Source: Balanoglossus misakiensis
Taxonomy: Eukaryota > Hemichordata
Reading direction: 5' to 3'
Length of the DNA: 64,000 bases
Assembly (NCBI GenBank): GCA_040954595.2
Contig: CM082584.2
Span: forward strand, 8,618,001 to 8,682,000
Below, in pieces: positions 26,801 through 37,400 of this stretch (positions are counted from its first letter, which is position 1; every line of letters begins with the position of its first letter). Below the pieces are notes generated by a model that did no database searches, had not been told where the DNA came from, and saw nothing but the letters and a program-made list of their open reading frames with translations. Both the position numbers and the translations under genes were made by a program.

Positions 26801-29800
26801 TGGATTGCCCCCCCCCCCCACCTGAAATGGCAGATTCCATTTTTGCGAGGTTTTCCCTTTAATCCCAGTCTTTTATGAGGAAGATATGCATAATGGAAAA
26901 ATCAAATGCCTCAGAAATTTGAACAAAACAAAATACCTGCCTTACATTAATCAGCTAGTCTTATGGGTATTGCAGATTTTTATCACTTGTGACCTTTAAT
27001 ACAATAAACAAAACTCAAAATAGCTGTCTAGTTTATCAACTCTGCCAACCAGGAAATGTCATTTGATTTGACTTTTCCTGTTTGTGCTGGGCCCAGTCCT
27101 TGCCGATTTCAACCTGGATCTACAGTACAGATAAAGTGTTGTTTTCCCCAGTTACTAACAGCGAGCCGGGTTGGCCTTAAAAAATATAAAAATAAAAGAA
27201 CCTCAGAGAGTCTGGCAGACAAAACAATCACATCAGTCTGTTCTGTTATCTACACACTCATCAATGACACATTCTTTTTGTAAATCAGTCCTTGAGTCCC
27301 TTGATCATCAGATTTACCTTGTGAAGGAGAATATCATTTGAATTTCCATACGACCTTTGATTCTGCAGAGCAAACACGTTAGAAGGCTGCAGGGTCGGTG
27401 AGCCAGCTAACTCATTTTGACAGTTGACAAACACAAAATAATTGCGTGACTGGAGTGATGCTGGGATGCCAGGAATTTCAGAGCATTTTACATTTAATAG
27501 AAAACAATGTACACTAAATGTATATGCGGTAGATTCCCATATTTCTGTCACCAGCTCAACAGTGTCCAGGGTGCGCATTGCAGATGCCATCCAGGTCACT
27601 GTGTTCGTCAAAAAATAATGCGGGATGTGTCACTCGACATGTTTTGGCAGTGTGATATCCACTGAATTTCTATTTTCGTGTCTCCAGCCTATCTTCCTGT
27701 TTCAAATAATTATTCGTTTTGTTTTGCATGCAGCACCATTGCCACCGCCTCCAGAATTTGCGATTCTGGAAGAGGAATTTGAGCAAGAAGAGTACGATGA
27801 AGTAGACATTCCGGGACAAAAAGGGGGAAGACCAGTATCTATAATGTGAGTTGATTTCCATTCATACTTGTACCACTGATTATAGTTTATAGATAGGCGG
27901 GGTGGATATTTTTTTTGGTATGTTAGATAGGTTGCTTAGCAATAGCTGACCTTTGAACTCTTTGAAATATATGTGACAAGCAAAGCTGAATTTACTAACC
28001 TGAAGTGGACCACATATTGTTAATCCCAGTTCCTAATTTACAGAGTAAATAAATGTCTGGTATGCAAAAATGTGAGTAGATGTGAATGGAATTCATTCCA
28101 CTCCTTGAAAGCTCTTGAAATTCCTAGAAAAATTGTCACTGGGAATATAACATTCTTGCCGTCAAAAATCATGGAAAAAATATCTGGATAAAAATCCTAG
28201 AATTTTGAGTATGTTTGACCCAATGAAGCCTTTATGTGCTGTCATTCTTGGGTGCGTGACCTTTGACATCTAGACAAAACACATTGCCCTATTAACTTCA
28301 AACCAAGGTAGAGGTGATTCTATTGTTAAAAGTTTTGGCCAATTTTACCCGATAGAGGTTGCATTGATCAGGCCTGCCTGTTCTGAAACCAAGATGGTTT
28401 CTAGTTTTTATAGGCTTTTGGTTCCATCCATGGCTGCTTTGCACTAATCCATCACTAATTATCTGTCATTACAGCCAACCCATGACAGAAGACGAGGAGC
28501 TCGGCGAATTCGGGGAAACGTACGACGATGTGGATGCAGTCAGTTCTCCCACGTTGTCGACGCCCGCTCGAAAGAACGACCCGCTTCCCGCACCTCCACC
28601 ATTGTCGCCGACACTACAAGGTTTTCACAAAATTTTACATTTTTTGTCTGAATCTGGACTTGATTTCAGTTTCAATAGCAAAACTGACCCAACATGCATA
28701 GCTTCTCTGTGGTAATCAGTTTCTTGTCAAGCAAACCAATTTAATTTACAATTAGTTGTAAAAACTAGGCTAGACAAAAAAAGAGGAACAAAAACATCAG
28801 TGTTATTATGCCCAGGGACATTAACCCTTTCACCCCCAGTTCCCTCTTTAGAGGTCCAACCTTCCCATAGAAAACAATGCATGTTAGACTGGACCATAGT
28901 GGAAGGGTTAAGTTAGCGTCGACCGCAGTAAACAGTCACTGTGTTTCAACATTCAGTGACCTTCATTATGCATACTTATAAATAAAGTTGGAAAATTAAA
29001 GCAGATAGAATTTTCCTGGTCAGTTTCCTGGCATATATCTCTTCCTGGTTTTAATCTCAAGTTGTCAAAAGGAAAAACTCGAAGTCAGCTTCAGGGAAGT
29101 AAACACATAATTTTGGCTGATTTCTTATCACTACATGTATGTATGGAAATCATGTCTGAGAGAAATTGTTGAGTCTTCACCCATCTCGTATGAAAACAAA
29201 CTTAGTGTTCTTTTTTGTTTTCCTCAGCACCAGTTGCACCAGTAGGTCCTGCCCTAATAGAAGAAGAAGTTTACGATGATGTTTCGGATGGGGTCAGTAT
29301 TTATATACAATGTATATATTCAAAGATTGAAGTCAGAACAAAAAATTAAAATCCTAATGTGGATTTGTCATTGCATGTTACCAGTATTAATACACTTTTC
29401 CTTGAAAATTTATTGTGCCTTACACAGCACTCTGACAGTGCACGTTGTGTACTAAATAAATGTTGAAATATTGTTGATACAGGCCGTTCATGTTTCATAT
29501 TTTACTTACTGAAGTCTAACTCTAACACTGATAATGATTTGTGTCACTGTTGCAGGAAAACCAGGATGAGGGTGAAATGGAAGATATTTATGAAACCTTT
29601 GATGATGTGGCAAGTGAGAGGTAAAAACTCATTGTGTGTGTGTACATTTGTTTGTTTTCAAGTGCGAGTTTGCCCTGCATTTAATCCCTACTCTGCTACC
29701 TGGACTTCACCATCAGAGATTATTTGATCATAGCTTTACCATAATGTCATAGTAACAACCAATTTACCTTCTACAGATGGAATGACAAGTGTGAATGCCA

Positions 29801-32531
29801 GTGACGGAGCATGATTTCATGCATTAATTTTCCATCAAAGTTTGAACACATCCCCTGACTTTTCCTTGGTTTCCCACAGTGCTTTTCAAGTTATACCCAT
29901 GATGCACTGGAGTGTTCCAGGGCCAACACACGCCATCCTCCATCATATGACACTGCCCTCTACGGCAACAAGATCATCAACATTTACATGTCATCACCGG
30001 AGTGCTTCATCAGCATAAAAAAAACTCGCGCTCCATCGAGAGTACCTATAACCTCTTCTCTTCTTTGTATTCAGTCTCTCTTCAGCTGAAATGCCTGCAG
30101 CAGTAACCGTCATAGCTGTGCCTGCTCTAAAACATACGGACGCCATATCGCTTAATTCTGTTGACTCCGTTAATAGCAGTGCGTCCAGTCAAAGGTTGGA
30201 TTTGATTGGATAATTTAATGACTTGTGTGAATAAATATACATGAAAAATACTAATAATTGTGAAGTTAAACACCACCAATATTACATCTGCAATTAATAT
30301 TCCATTGCATAACCTTGACTCATATAATTTGATATATCTGCATGTTAATATAATAAATTCATCTATTTAGTTATATGTTTTGTAGCTACATAGCTGACCT
30401 GACAACTGCTTTGCATTGCCCTGTAAACTGTTAATCACAATTCCACATGAAACCAGTACTTAGCTGCAACTCCCCGCACACAACTGCTATTTACATGTAC
30501 CTGCACTAAATTCACCCCAGGGAACACACACATGAGATGGTGTACACATAGCTATACCCAGCTCGATCGCCTGTACACAAAGCTGTTGACCCACTGTTAT
30601 CTACACATTCTTTCCCGAAAACTGCCACTTGTATAGCGTGGACAGCAGCAGTTATACACTAAATGGCCATGTCATGTTGACTGCACGGGACAGAGGGTCA
30701 AGGGTCATGCTGTCACATATTGTAGAGTGTTATCACTGTCAGGGGCAGTATATTAATGTTATACCAGGCTGTTATGGGTAATATTCCTTGCCTGGCTCAC
30801 TCGGTTAGGGTGTCTTCACAATTTGCCACACCTGCCACTGTTAATCATGTCACTGTCAAGGGTGATATCACTGATATGGCAAAGTATTGCACCCCCTAGG
30901 TCATACGGGAAATATTGTGTGCATTGGTTTTATAAAGTGCTTGCTGTACGTGGTTTTAGTTTCACATCCAGACTTTGCATGTGTGAAGTGGTGTCACTTG
31001 AATTGTTTGACATATTTACTGTCTACAGATGTGTAACATGGGTGGGGAAAATCACTTAGGTTACTAAGGTTTCATCCAGGGATAGGCTCTATGCATTTTT
31101 ATTAAATGAACAGATACTTTATTACACACTTTGAATTGCATAAATACCACAATACCAGTCAAGGAATATACCAGTACACAATGTATAATTTTGCTGTCTA
31201 GTTTTTCTCAAATCTATCTTAAATTGATATATCTTCCCTCGATAAAAACACACAGGATTCTTAGTGTTGCAACCTGTCTAATAATTGTGACTCTGTTGGA
31301 ACTTCTTGGCATCTTCACTTTACGTGAAGTAAGAAATCATACTGTAAACTGAATTCTGTTTCTTCCGGGTAGTTGTCAAGGTGATGGGTTCTCACATGCA
31401 CAGATCTACATAAACATGTCTGTGCGTCTTCTTTCCCAAAACCCAGCCTGACAAGAAGCGGCTCCCAGGAAACCCTCTCCAGCACGGCCTCCAAGGACAA
31501 GGAAGACAAGGAGTTGGAGAAGCAACGGAAGAAGGAGGAGAAGGAGAGAAAGAAGCACGAGGAAAAAGAAAGGAAGGAAAGGGAAAAGAAAGAGAAAGAA
31601 GAAAAGAGATTGAAAGCATTGAAAGAAAAGGAAGAAATGAGACTAAAGAAAGAAGAGGAAAAACGAATTAGAAAAGTTTTCAATGTGAGTCGTGGGTGAT
31701 GTTTTTAATGTTGAGATGAGGCATTTCATTGTCCGTCTGAATATCATGATTCTCCATAAGAGAGCGCCATCAAGCACCCTTAAGAGATGTAGCTTTTGTT
31801 TTTTTTGTTCATAAATTGTACCTGTACCGCAGATTAAAGGAGATGAGACTCCCCAGATGCAAGGCTCGGCCATCCGCACCTACGGCGCCACAGACACTGC
31901 AAACCATCTACCCTACATCAAAGGTCAGGTGTTGTACGTCATCCGAATGGAAGGAAATCCGGAAGGGAAGTGGCTGGCAAAGAGCGAGGAAGGAAAATGT
32001 GAGTCATTCAATTCAGGATCTTGCTTTCAAAACCTGGTTGTGATAATGTAAAATTTCAATATAGATATTGTTTCTTCACCAAATAGATGAATTACTATCT
32101 TAAATCATGTTCCCGGAAACATAGCAGTAAAATTAAATTTCTAACTTCTAGAGTGATACTTTACTTTTTTCTTTCCTGCTTGACACAGATGGTTATGTTG
32201 ATTCGGGAGACATTGCTTCCATGGATGAAACGTATGATGATGCAGAGAGCTTCCCAACACCTGATGATGGTAAGAATACTTACACAGAATTACAGTATGA
32301 TGGCCCATGCATGATGAATCAACACCTCTGAATGATTGCATGTATCTCTGTAGCTTGTCTGTTGTCTGAGAGTTATTTGATGGGTTTGGCATCCCTATTT
32401 TCCTTGACTGGGATCTAACACCTTAATGACCTGTAATCATGTATGGATTTGTTGAGATGACGGGGCTTTCCGTTTGATATCTTGCAGGAATCATGGAAGA
32501 GACGTATGAATGTGTGGACATACACATGTAA
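23801..32531 (+). CDS. FYB-like: FYB/ADAP-like adaptor protein (11 coding exons)
   Basis: Predicted exons are 23801-23812, 26073-26763, 27734-27845, 28475-28620, 29228-29292, 29556-29620, 30075-30194, 31447-31684, 31833-31998, 32189-32269 and 32488-32531. Joined, they make 579 codons plus TAA, with all phases continuous. The product has a proline/lysine-rich linker (about 5-270), acidic tyrosine motifs of the YDDV/YDEV type (about 250-360), a highly charged helical segment (about 415-483), a helically extended SH3 domain (about 470-550) containing NPEGKWLAK and YGYV, and two more tyrosine motifs at the C terminus. Vertebrate FYB1/ADAP, FYB2 and PRAM1 share this plan. They are cytosolic scaffolds whose phosphorylated tyrosines bind SH2 proteins such as SLP-76 and whose hSH3 domains contact lipids. 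The N terminus is the least certain part. Which vertebrate paralogue is closest cannot be told by eye. Confidence 0.8.
24248..24344. repeat. Near-perfect inverted repeat able to form a long hairpin
   Basis: The left arm at 24248-24284 and the right arm at 24304-24344 are reverse complements apart from a few mismatches and one 4-base insertion, with a loop of about 19 bases. Both arms carry the TTGGTAGG and GGGTGGCT blocks or their complements. It sits in intron 1 of the FYB-like gene on the transcribed strand. It could be a small foldback transposon remnant or a miRNA-precursor-like hairpin. Sequence alone does not decide. Confidence 0.8.
26073..26763 (+). CDS. FYB-like: FYB-like exon 2: proline/lysine-rich N-terminal region
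   Basis: The acceptor TTCGCAG precedes GGTGGAAAG and the exon ends CTTCGAG before GTATGT, leaving phase 1. It encodes residues 5-234: a short amphipathic VRAFAEKFEQQ segment, then a low-complexity stretch rich in Pro, Lys, Glu and Ala with SH3-ligand-like runs such as KAPQKPPRPPII near the end. G+C and CpG are clearly higher than in the flanking introns. Long antisense frames over this exon are compositional shadows of the G/C-rich third positions. Confidence 0.75.
27734..29620 (+). CDS. FYB-like: FYB-like exons 3-6: acidic tyrosine-motif region
   Basis: Exons 27734-27845, 28475-28620, 29228-29292 and 29556-29620 encode residues of about 235-364. Each carries one acidic tyrosine-type motif: EEYDEVDIPG after a PLPPPPEF proline run, ETYDDVDAV followed by PLPAPPPLSP, EEEVYDDVSDG, and EDIYETFDDVAS. 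In FYB1 the same kind of motif is the docking site for SLP-76 family SH2 domains after Src-family phosphorylation. Here that is inference by similarity. Exon 4 has a weak GTTTTC donor at 28621. Confidence 0.75.
28821..28911. mobile_element. TTAA-flanked MITE, copy A
   Basis: The copy runs from TTAACCCTTTCACC to a degenerate GGAAGGGTTAA, 91 bp. The whole unit is an imperfect palindrome with internal CTCTTTAGAGGTCCAAC. It lies in the intron between exons 4 and 5 of the FYB-like gene. The TTAA ends and CCCTTT-type termini resemble non-autonomous piggyBac elements. It has no coding capacity. Confidence 0.75.
30075..30194 (+). CDS. FYB-like: FYB-like exon 7, possible cassette exon
   Basis: The acceptor TGTATTCAG precedes a 120-nt open exon that starts and ends in phase 2, so skipping it keeps the frame (exon 6 also ends in phase 2). 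It encodes about 40 residues rich in Ser, Ala and Val, without the acidic tyrosine motif of its neighbours. The donor GTTGGA is weak. It is supported by frame continuity only and may be alternatively used. Confidence 0.45.
31447..31684 (+). CDS. FYB-like: FYB-like exon 8: charged helical segment
   Basis: The exon encodes residues of about 404-483. It starts with a serine-rich LTRSGSQETLSSTAS segment and continues as an almost pure Lys/Glu/Arg helix of about 65 residues. FYB1 has the same kind of KE-rich helix immediately before its SH3 domain, where it packs as the N-terminal extension of the hSH3 fold. The end of the exon, EEEKRIRKVFN, matches the position of the FYB1 KKKFK segment. Confidence 0.8.
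31833..32531 (+). CDS. FYB-like: FYB-like exons 9-11: hSH3 domain and C-terminal tyrosine motifs
   Basis: Exons 31833-31998, 32189-32269 and 32488-32531 encode residues of about 484-579. The SH3 core includes QVLYVIRMEGNPEGKWLAK and the closing YGYVDSGDI. The NPEGKWL block and the YGY strand are characteristic of the FYB/ADAP SH3 domain. An ETYDDAESF motif follows, then the protein ends EETYECVDIHM and TAA at 32529. Only one hSH3 is present, whereas vertebrate FYB1 has two. Confidence 0.85.
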
Positions 32532-34090
32532 CGGTGCAGTGCAATTAATTCTTCAGTATTGACAGCACCAACAAACGAGTCCTCCTGTACCAGCCCTGAA
32601 TTTTGACATCTCGCATTTCAACCACTCTCCTGCAACGTTTGAGATGTGTACATGTACAATAGACCAATGCAATCATGTTTTCGATTTTCAAAACGGCTGT
32701 GTGCTGCCGGACATCATACAGTCTTTTTCTGATAATGAGTGTGTGTTTCTTGTTCGGATGTCACATGGCGGATCTCTGAATGTGCCCCAGAGGATTGGTG
32801 CAGGATTTTTCAGTGGGAATCCTGCAGAACGATAACAGGGTCTCCTGTAGGTTTTAGACTGCTATAGGCTTGGCTCAGGAACAGCATCTTGCAGAACTAA
32901 TTAGCAGGAATAAGAGCAAGCCCATTGAACTAGAAGACCCATGATACCGATAACTTTATTCCCAAATAGAATATAGCAACCATACAATTTTTATACACCA
33001 TGAAATATAATTCCTTTGGACTGAGCCGTTTATACTTGCCAATTTAAATAGAAACAGGCACTGGATATGGTTCAGCGTACTTGTCAAGGAGATTTTTGAA
33101 GGTTGCCAGATAGATAGATTTTGCATGATTGTGTTGAAATGTCATTTACCAGTACTGGCATTCCAGATGGTGTTATGAACACCACTTAGAGTATTTTTTC
33201 TGTAATGCCTTCCGCGAACATTAATTTCTACATGTTCTTTACTTGATATGGGATCAATGCCATGCGCTGGAGAAAACGAAAGACATTAGATCATAAAATG
33301 ACCACTTGGTGGCGTTCTTTCATTGATGATAATGTGTTTAGAGATACATGTACGTGTACTTTTGTAAGTTTTAATCCATTTCATTATGTTTTCATAATTC
33401 AAACAATGAATTCACATAGAATTTCATTATTTCTGAATGAATTACTTTGCCAAGTAAAGAGGAACTTTTAATACTTTGCCAAGTAAAGAGGAACTTTTAA
33501 TACTCATGTATGATAATCATATCTAAACAAATCAATTTAGAAGATATCAAAATACGTTTGTTTATATTTTAATCCAGAAATCATTTGCACATATATAATC
33601 AAGAATTTACCGGTAATATACTTCTGTAATTCGTAATATGTGGAAACCACTCGCACAATATATTTGCATAAGAAGTTCAGCATTTTGTTTTGTACTGTGC
33701 GCTTACATTATTATAAATAGAGAGGCTGGGTATCTTTGAGGGGCTTGGATGCAATTTTGTTTTTATTATTTCTATTTCAGCTTCAAAGCTATTTAAAATG
33801 TACTTCATAAATGTCATTCCATGCAAACCGTTTTATTCTATCACATTTTCTGAAAATGGAAGTTTTCAGTGCGCTTTTGTTTGTTTTTTAAATGAGGACA
33901 AAAACATGTAAATTTTAAGCTTGTGCTCCCATTGCTGAACTTCTGTTTATCTGAAGTAGATATTAAACTCAAAACTTGAAACCTAATCTACGGTAAACAC
34001 AGTTGGATGTGTTTTTTTATATATTTTAAACATCACTTTTATCAATATAGGAGGTTCAACCAGCCAAAGACAATAAAATGGTTACTATCA
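32532..34090 (+). other. FYB-like: Predicted 3' UTR of the FYB-like gene
   Basis: No further exon is seen. An AATAAA at 34072-34077 is a reasonable polyadenylation signal and would place the transcript end about 0.25 kb before the next start codon. The interval is AT-rich and contains a 29-bp tandem duplication at 33443-33500. The true cleavage site is not visible from sequence. Confidence 0.4.
33443..33500. repeat. Perfect tandem duplication of 29 bp
   Basis: The 29-base unit beginning TACTTTGCCAAGTAAAGAGG is present twice with no spacer, at 33443-33471 and 33472-33500. The copies are identical, which suggests a recent event. It lies within the predicted 3' UTR of the FYB-like gene. Confidence 0.9.
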
Positions 34091-34254
34091 TTCACATTGA
34101 TTCATCTCTTGCCATTATTTCAATACATATAAACTGTGTGGTGATATTTTGTCTGATTTTTCCGATGACACAATCTGCCCAATGTACTCATTCGTGGTAT
34201 AAAGTGATCCCTCGTACTACGTCCACGTACATGACGGACCTCTCAGGACCTCAC

Positions 34255-34368
34255 ATAGCGGACAGTACATCTAATTAATATTCATGAACCGCTTCTCCAA
34301 TGAGATGGCAACTTCATTTCCGGTTTCCCTCTTCGATGGAAAACTTGACAGAATAAAGATCGCGGACA
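34255..34368 (+). promoter_or_regulatory. Putative core promoter of the first receptor phosphatase gene
   Basis: The short spacer holds a CCAAT at 34297-34301, an ETS-type TTTCCGG at 34317-34323, and a YY1-like CAATGGCGGCCATG that overlaps the start codon at 34369. No TATA box is seen. Such motif sets are typical of TATA-less metazoan promoters. The assignment is by motif and position only. Confidence 0.35.
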
Positions 34369-34441
34369 ATGGCGGCCATGTCGACGGTGAGGCCGAACTT
34401 CAGCGCATTTGTTTTCTGTTTCTTGTGTTTCTGGCCGTCAG
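34369..34441 (+). CDS. Phosphatase 1: start and signal-peptide exon
   Basis: Translation from ATG 34369 (A at -3, G at +4) gives [11 protein letters not shown] followed by a hydrophobic [14 protein letters not shown] core, a typical secretory signal of about 25 residues. The exon ends in phase 1 before GTGAGT, and the next exon begins 2.6 kb downstream. A second in-frame ATG three codons later could also be used. Confidence 0.8.
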
Positions 34442-37400
34442 GTGAGTACCTCAGTGTGATTTCGAGAAAGCGAAGTTGCGATAGCTTTGGCATAGGTATC
34501 CCAGCGTCCATGTAAAGTCGCGGACGCGCGCGTCATCAGTTTTTGGGAGTGAGATGAACGCGTACGCGTAACTCGCTGTGTAGTGTGTGCGATCACCATC
34601 GCGGCGGTGTTGCCTTGGTCTGTGACCGCTCCTCAGATCAGATCAATCTTTTGTCACGGGGAAAACGCCGTGGTCTGATCACTTGAGTTTAACTTTATGT
34701 CACAGAATCGGGGTCTTAATTTCGTGTCTGCGTCCAAGAATGTGGCTAAGTTTTTGTGAAATGACGTCACTATCATAAGGGAAACCACGTCTTTCCTATC
34801 TCTGAGTGCCGAGCCCGAGTGACCCCATTGTTTTGATGAATTCTGACTCATTTTGAGGAAACCTCAAATCTGTTGGCCGTCTGTTCTTTCATTGAGGAAG
34901 TTCACACGCCCCACAACGTGTGTCAATTCGAAATAGTGACTCTTGTCATTCACGATTTGCCTATATTTCGATGTTGGGGAATGACCTCCACATGGACATT
35001 TTCCATAATGAATGTGCAATAAACAGCTGATGACTTAGTATGTTTCAGTGTTTGTGTTAGGCTAGTTGTTTGTGTAAGGAAACCGAATCGCTGAAGTATA
35101 TACAGGGGCACTGTTTTGCGGAAATATACCTATTTAATAGTCTTGGATCTTATTTAGTCTGTGTGGCCACATTTTTCGTCCCCAGTACTGCTTCACGCGC
35201 CCCTCCCTAGATCCCTGATACCAAATGCATATATGTCACTAGGTGTAAACACCGTGGGGCCCAGCACTGCATAGACATCAGTAAGACTAAAATGCCCTAC
35301 CATGACCTAAAGGCCAAAACCACTCCATAGTCACCACCAAAAGTGGTACAAATTTTTCAATGGCCTCACACCAAATTCATAGCCTGAAAGAAAGTCCCGA
35401 AATATGACATCATTTTGAGCAAATTTATTCAAATTTTTTCCTTGTAGATGGGCTCAGCTGACCCAATTACCTTTACACTGGTGTATAACTGATTCGATTG
35501 ATTGACCCCATTGTTGCCACAGTGGAATGTTTGCCCTTATAGGGGATCTGGATATACATGAAGGGATTGCCAACCTGTCCTGTTGGTAAACACTTAAAAT
35601 GATAAAAATGTGTAAATCTAATACACATATGATTGTAGTTACCAGCTGCACTGTAAACATTATCTCGTGCCTTCTGTTTGACATCATTTATTGTTTAATT
35701 TTAACAGGATACAGTTTCTTTACATTTTTATGTGGCCAAATCATAGTATAGTCAATTTGAAAGCAATCTCAGACCTGCACTTGTATTTAAAGCAATATAT
35801 CACCTCATGAGTCACTTTCCTGTTTCGAAGCCATTCTTGTCATGGACTTTGTCCTGCTGAAAGGGATGTGTGCATTGTTAAGAGTTTAATCTAGCTGTGC
35901 AGTGACTAGTCTAGTATCTAGCCTTGTTTTGTCTGCTTTGCTTCAAAAACTAAAGCACGGCAGAAAAAAATGGCTATATACTATGCAGTGACATCCTTTT
36001 GCTGATTTTCATTCAGAGAGAGAGAGGGAGAGAGAAAAGTGAGACAGACAAAAATACAGAGGGGCAGACAAACAGAAAGAGATGAACAGAGGTAGACAGA
36101 CAGAGTAAGGCAGACAAAATTACAGAGGCAGATCCTGAGACGGATGGGTGGACAGACAGACAGACAGACAGACATACAAGCAAACACAGACAGAGGCAGT
36201 CAGAGGCAGATAGACAGACAGACAAACAAACAGAAAGAGACAGACAGACGATGGCTTCCGGTTTGCCTGCAGACTCATTACGAGTAAACATAATTGACAT
36301 ATATGTTACACAAGAGAAATCTCGGTGGTTGAAAAGCAACACAGTAATCAGAAAGGGATGTGTTGACTCAATGGAATAAGTGTCCGGTTTCAATGATAAG
36401 GATTTATAGTTGAAGTGTTTGATTACAGTAAGGGGCCCCCACAAGTCTTATGTCATTATGGGAGGTGCTGTTGCTAGCTGAACCTGTACTGTACTTTTCT
36501 GTGTTTGAAATGTTGTAAAACTTACATGTTGATAAACAGTGCACTCTCCTAGCCCCCTTGCTGTAGGTCACTTCAAAACTCTTTCCACACTTCGAACTTT
36601 TGTATCTCTTCACACTCCATGGAATCTGTGCATATAGTGTAGTTTACATTGTATCACTACATTCCTCCTGATAGTGTACCCAGAATTCATCTTGTTTATC
36701 TTCAGTCGCATTCTTAAAGAATTGAATCAGAGATATGGACAATGTTTGAAACAGTGGTGATAAAAGAAAATGTTCTTCAGGGGAGCGTAGGTTTAAATAC
36801 TGGGTTTGGTTGAGGACTATTTAGGGATGTTTATAATGCATGAGGCTTAGTCCTTGAAGCAGTTTGCATGCTATATTATGTTTTAAGGCATATACCATAG
36901 ATGGCATTTATGTTTGTATAAGATTGTGTTAAGACCAGATATTTAACTTTAATTGGAATACAACACAGTGATTTTATTTGTCTACTTTCTAAAATAAAGT
37001 CACATCTGTTATATTTCAGGTGCTTTATCGGAACTTATATTCTGGAATGAGAATCCCACCTCAAGCAAAGACTCCACCTTTGTATTCGGTTGCTTGGCAA
37101 CTGGCTCCCACAAGGATGAAACTGTGACATTCGGGAGAAAAATTAAAATACACGACAGAGAAACAAGGACTGAGTATGCGTCTGACAAGGCAGACACGTC
37201 CAACACCACTTTGCCGGATGACAGTGGATTTCCTCCGGGATCCGTGATATCTGTAAACAGCGATGACAGCTTTACATTTCACAAGATTTATATGCCGAAG
37301 GGAAAAGTGGGAAAGACAGGGATTTTCTACTGTAGAGTGGAGGAAACAGAAGTTATTTCAGTGATCAATCCTCTACAATCTGAAGGTACAGTGAAAAGTT

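Noticed and set aside
25935-26840. Long antisense open frames (up to about 300 codons) over FYB-like exon 2
   Set aside because: They mirror a GC-rich coding exon on the plus strand, have low-complexity Arg/Leu/Ser composition, and lack splice or domain support.
36013-36252. Antisense frame translating as repeated VCLSVCL
   Set aside because: It is a translation of the GACA/GAGA simple repeat in an intron of phosphatase gene 1.
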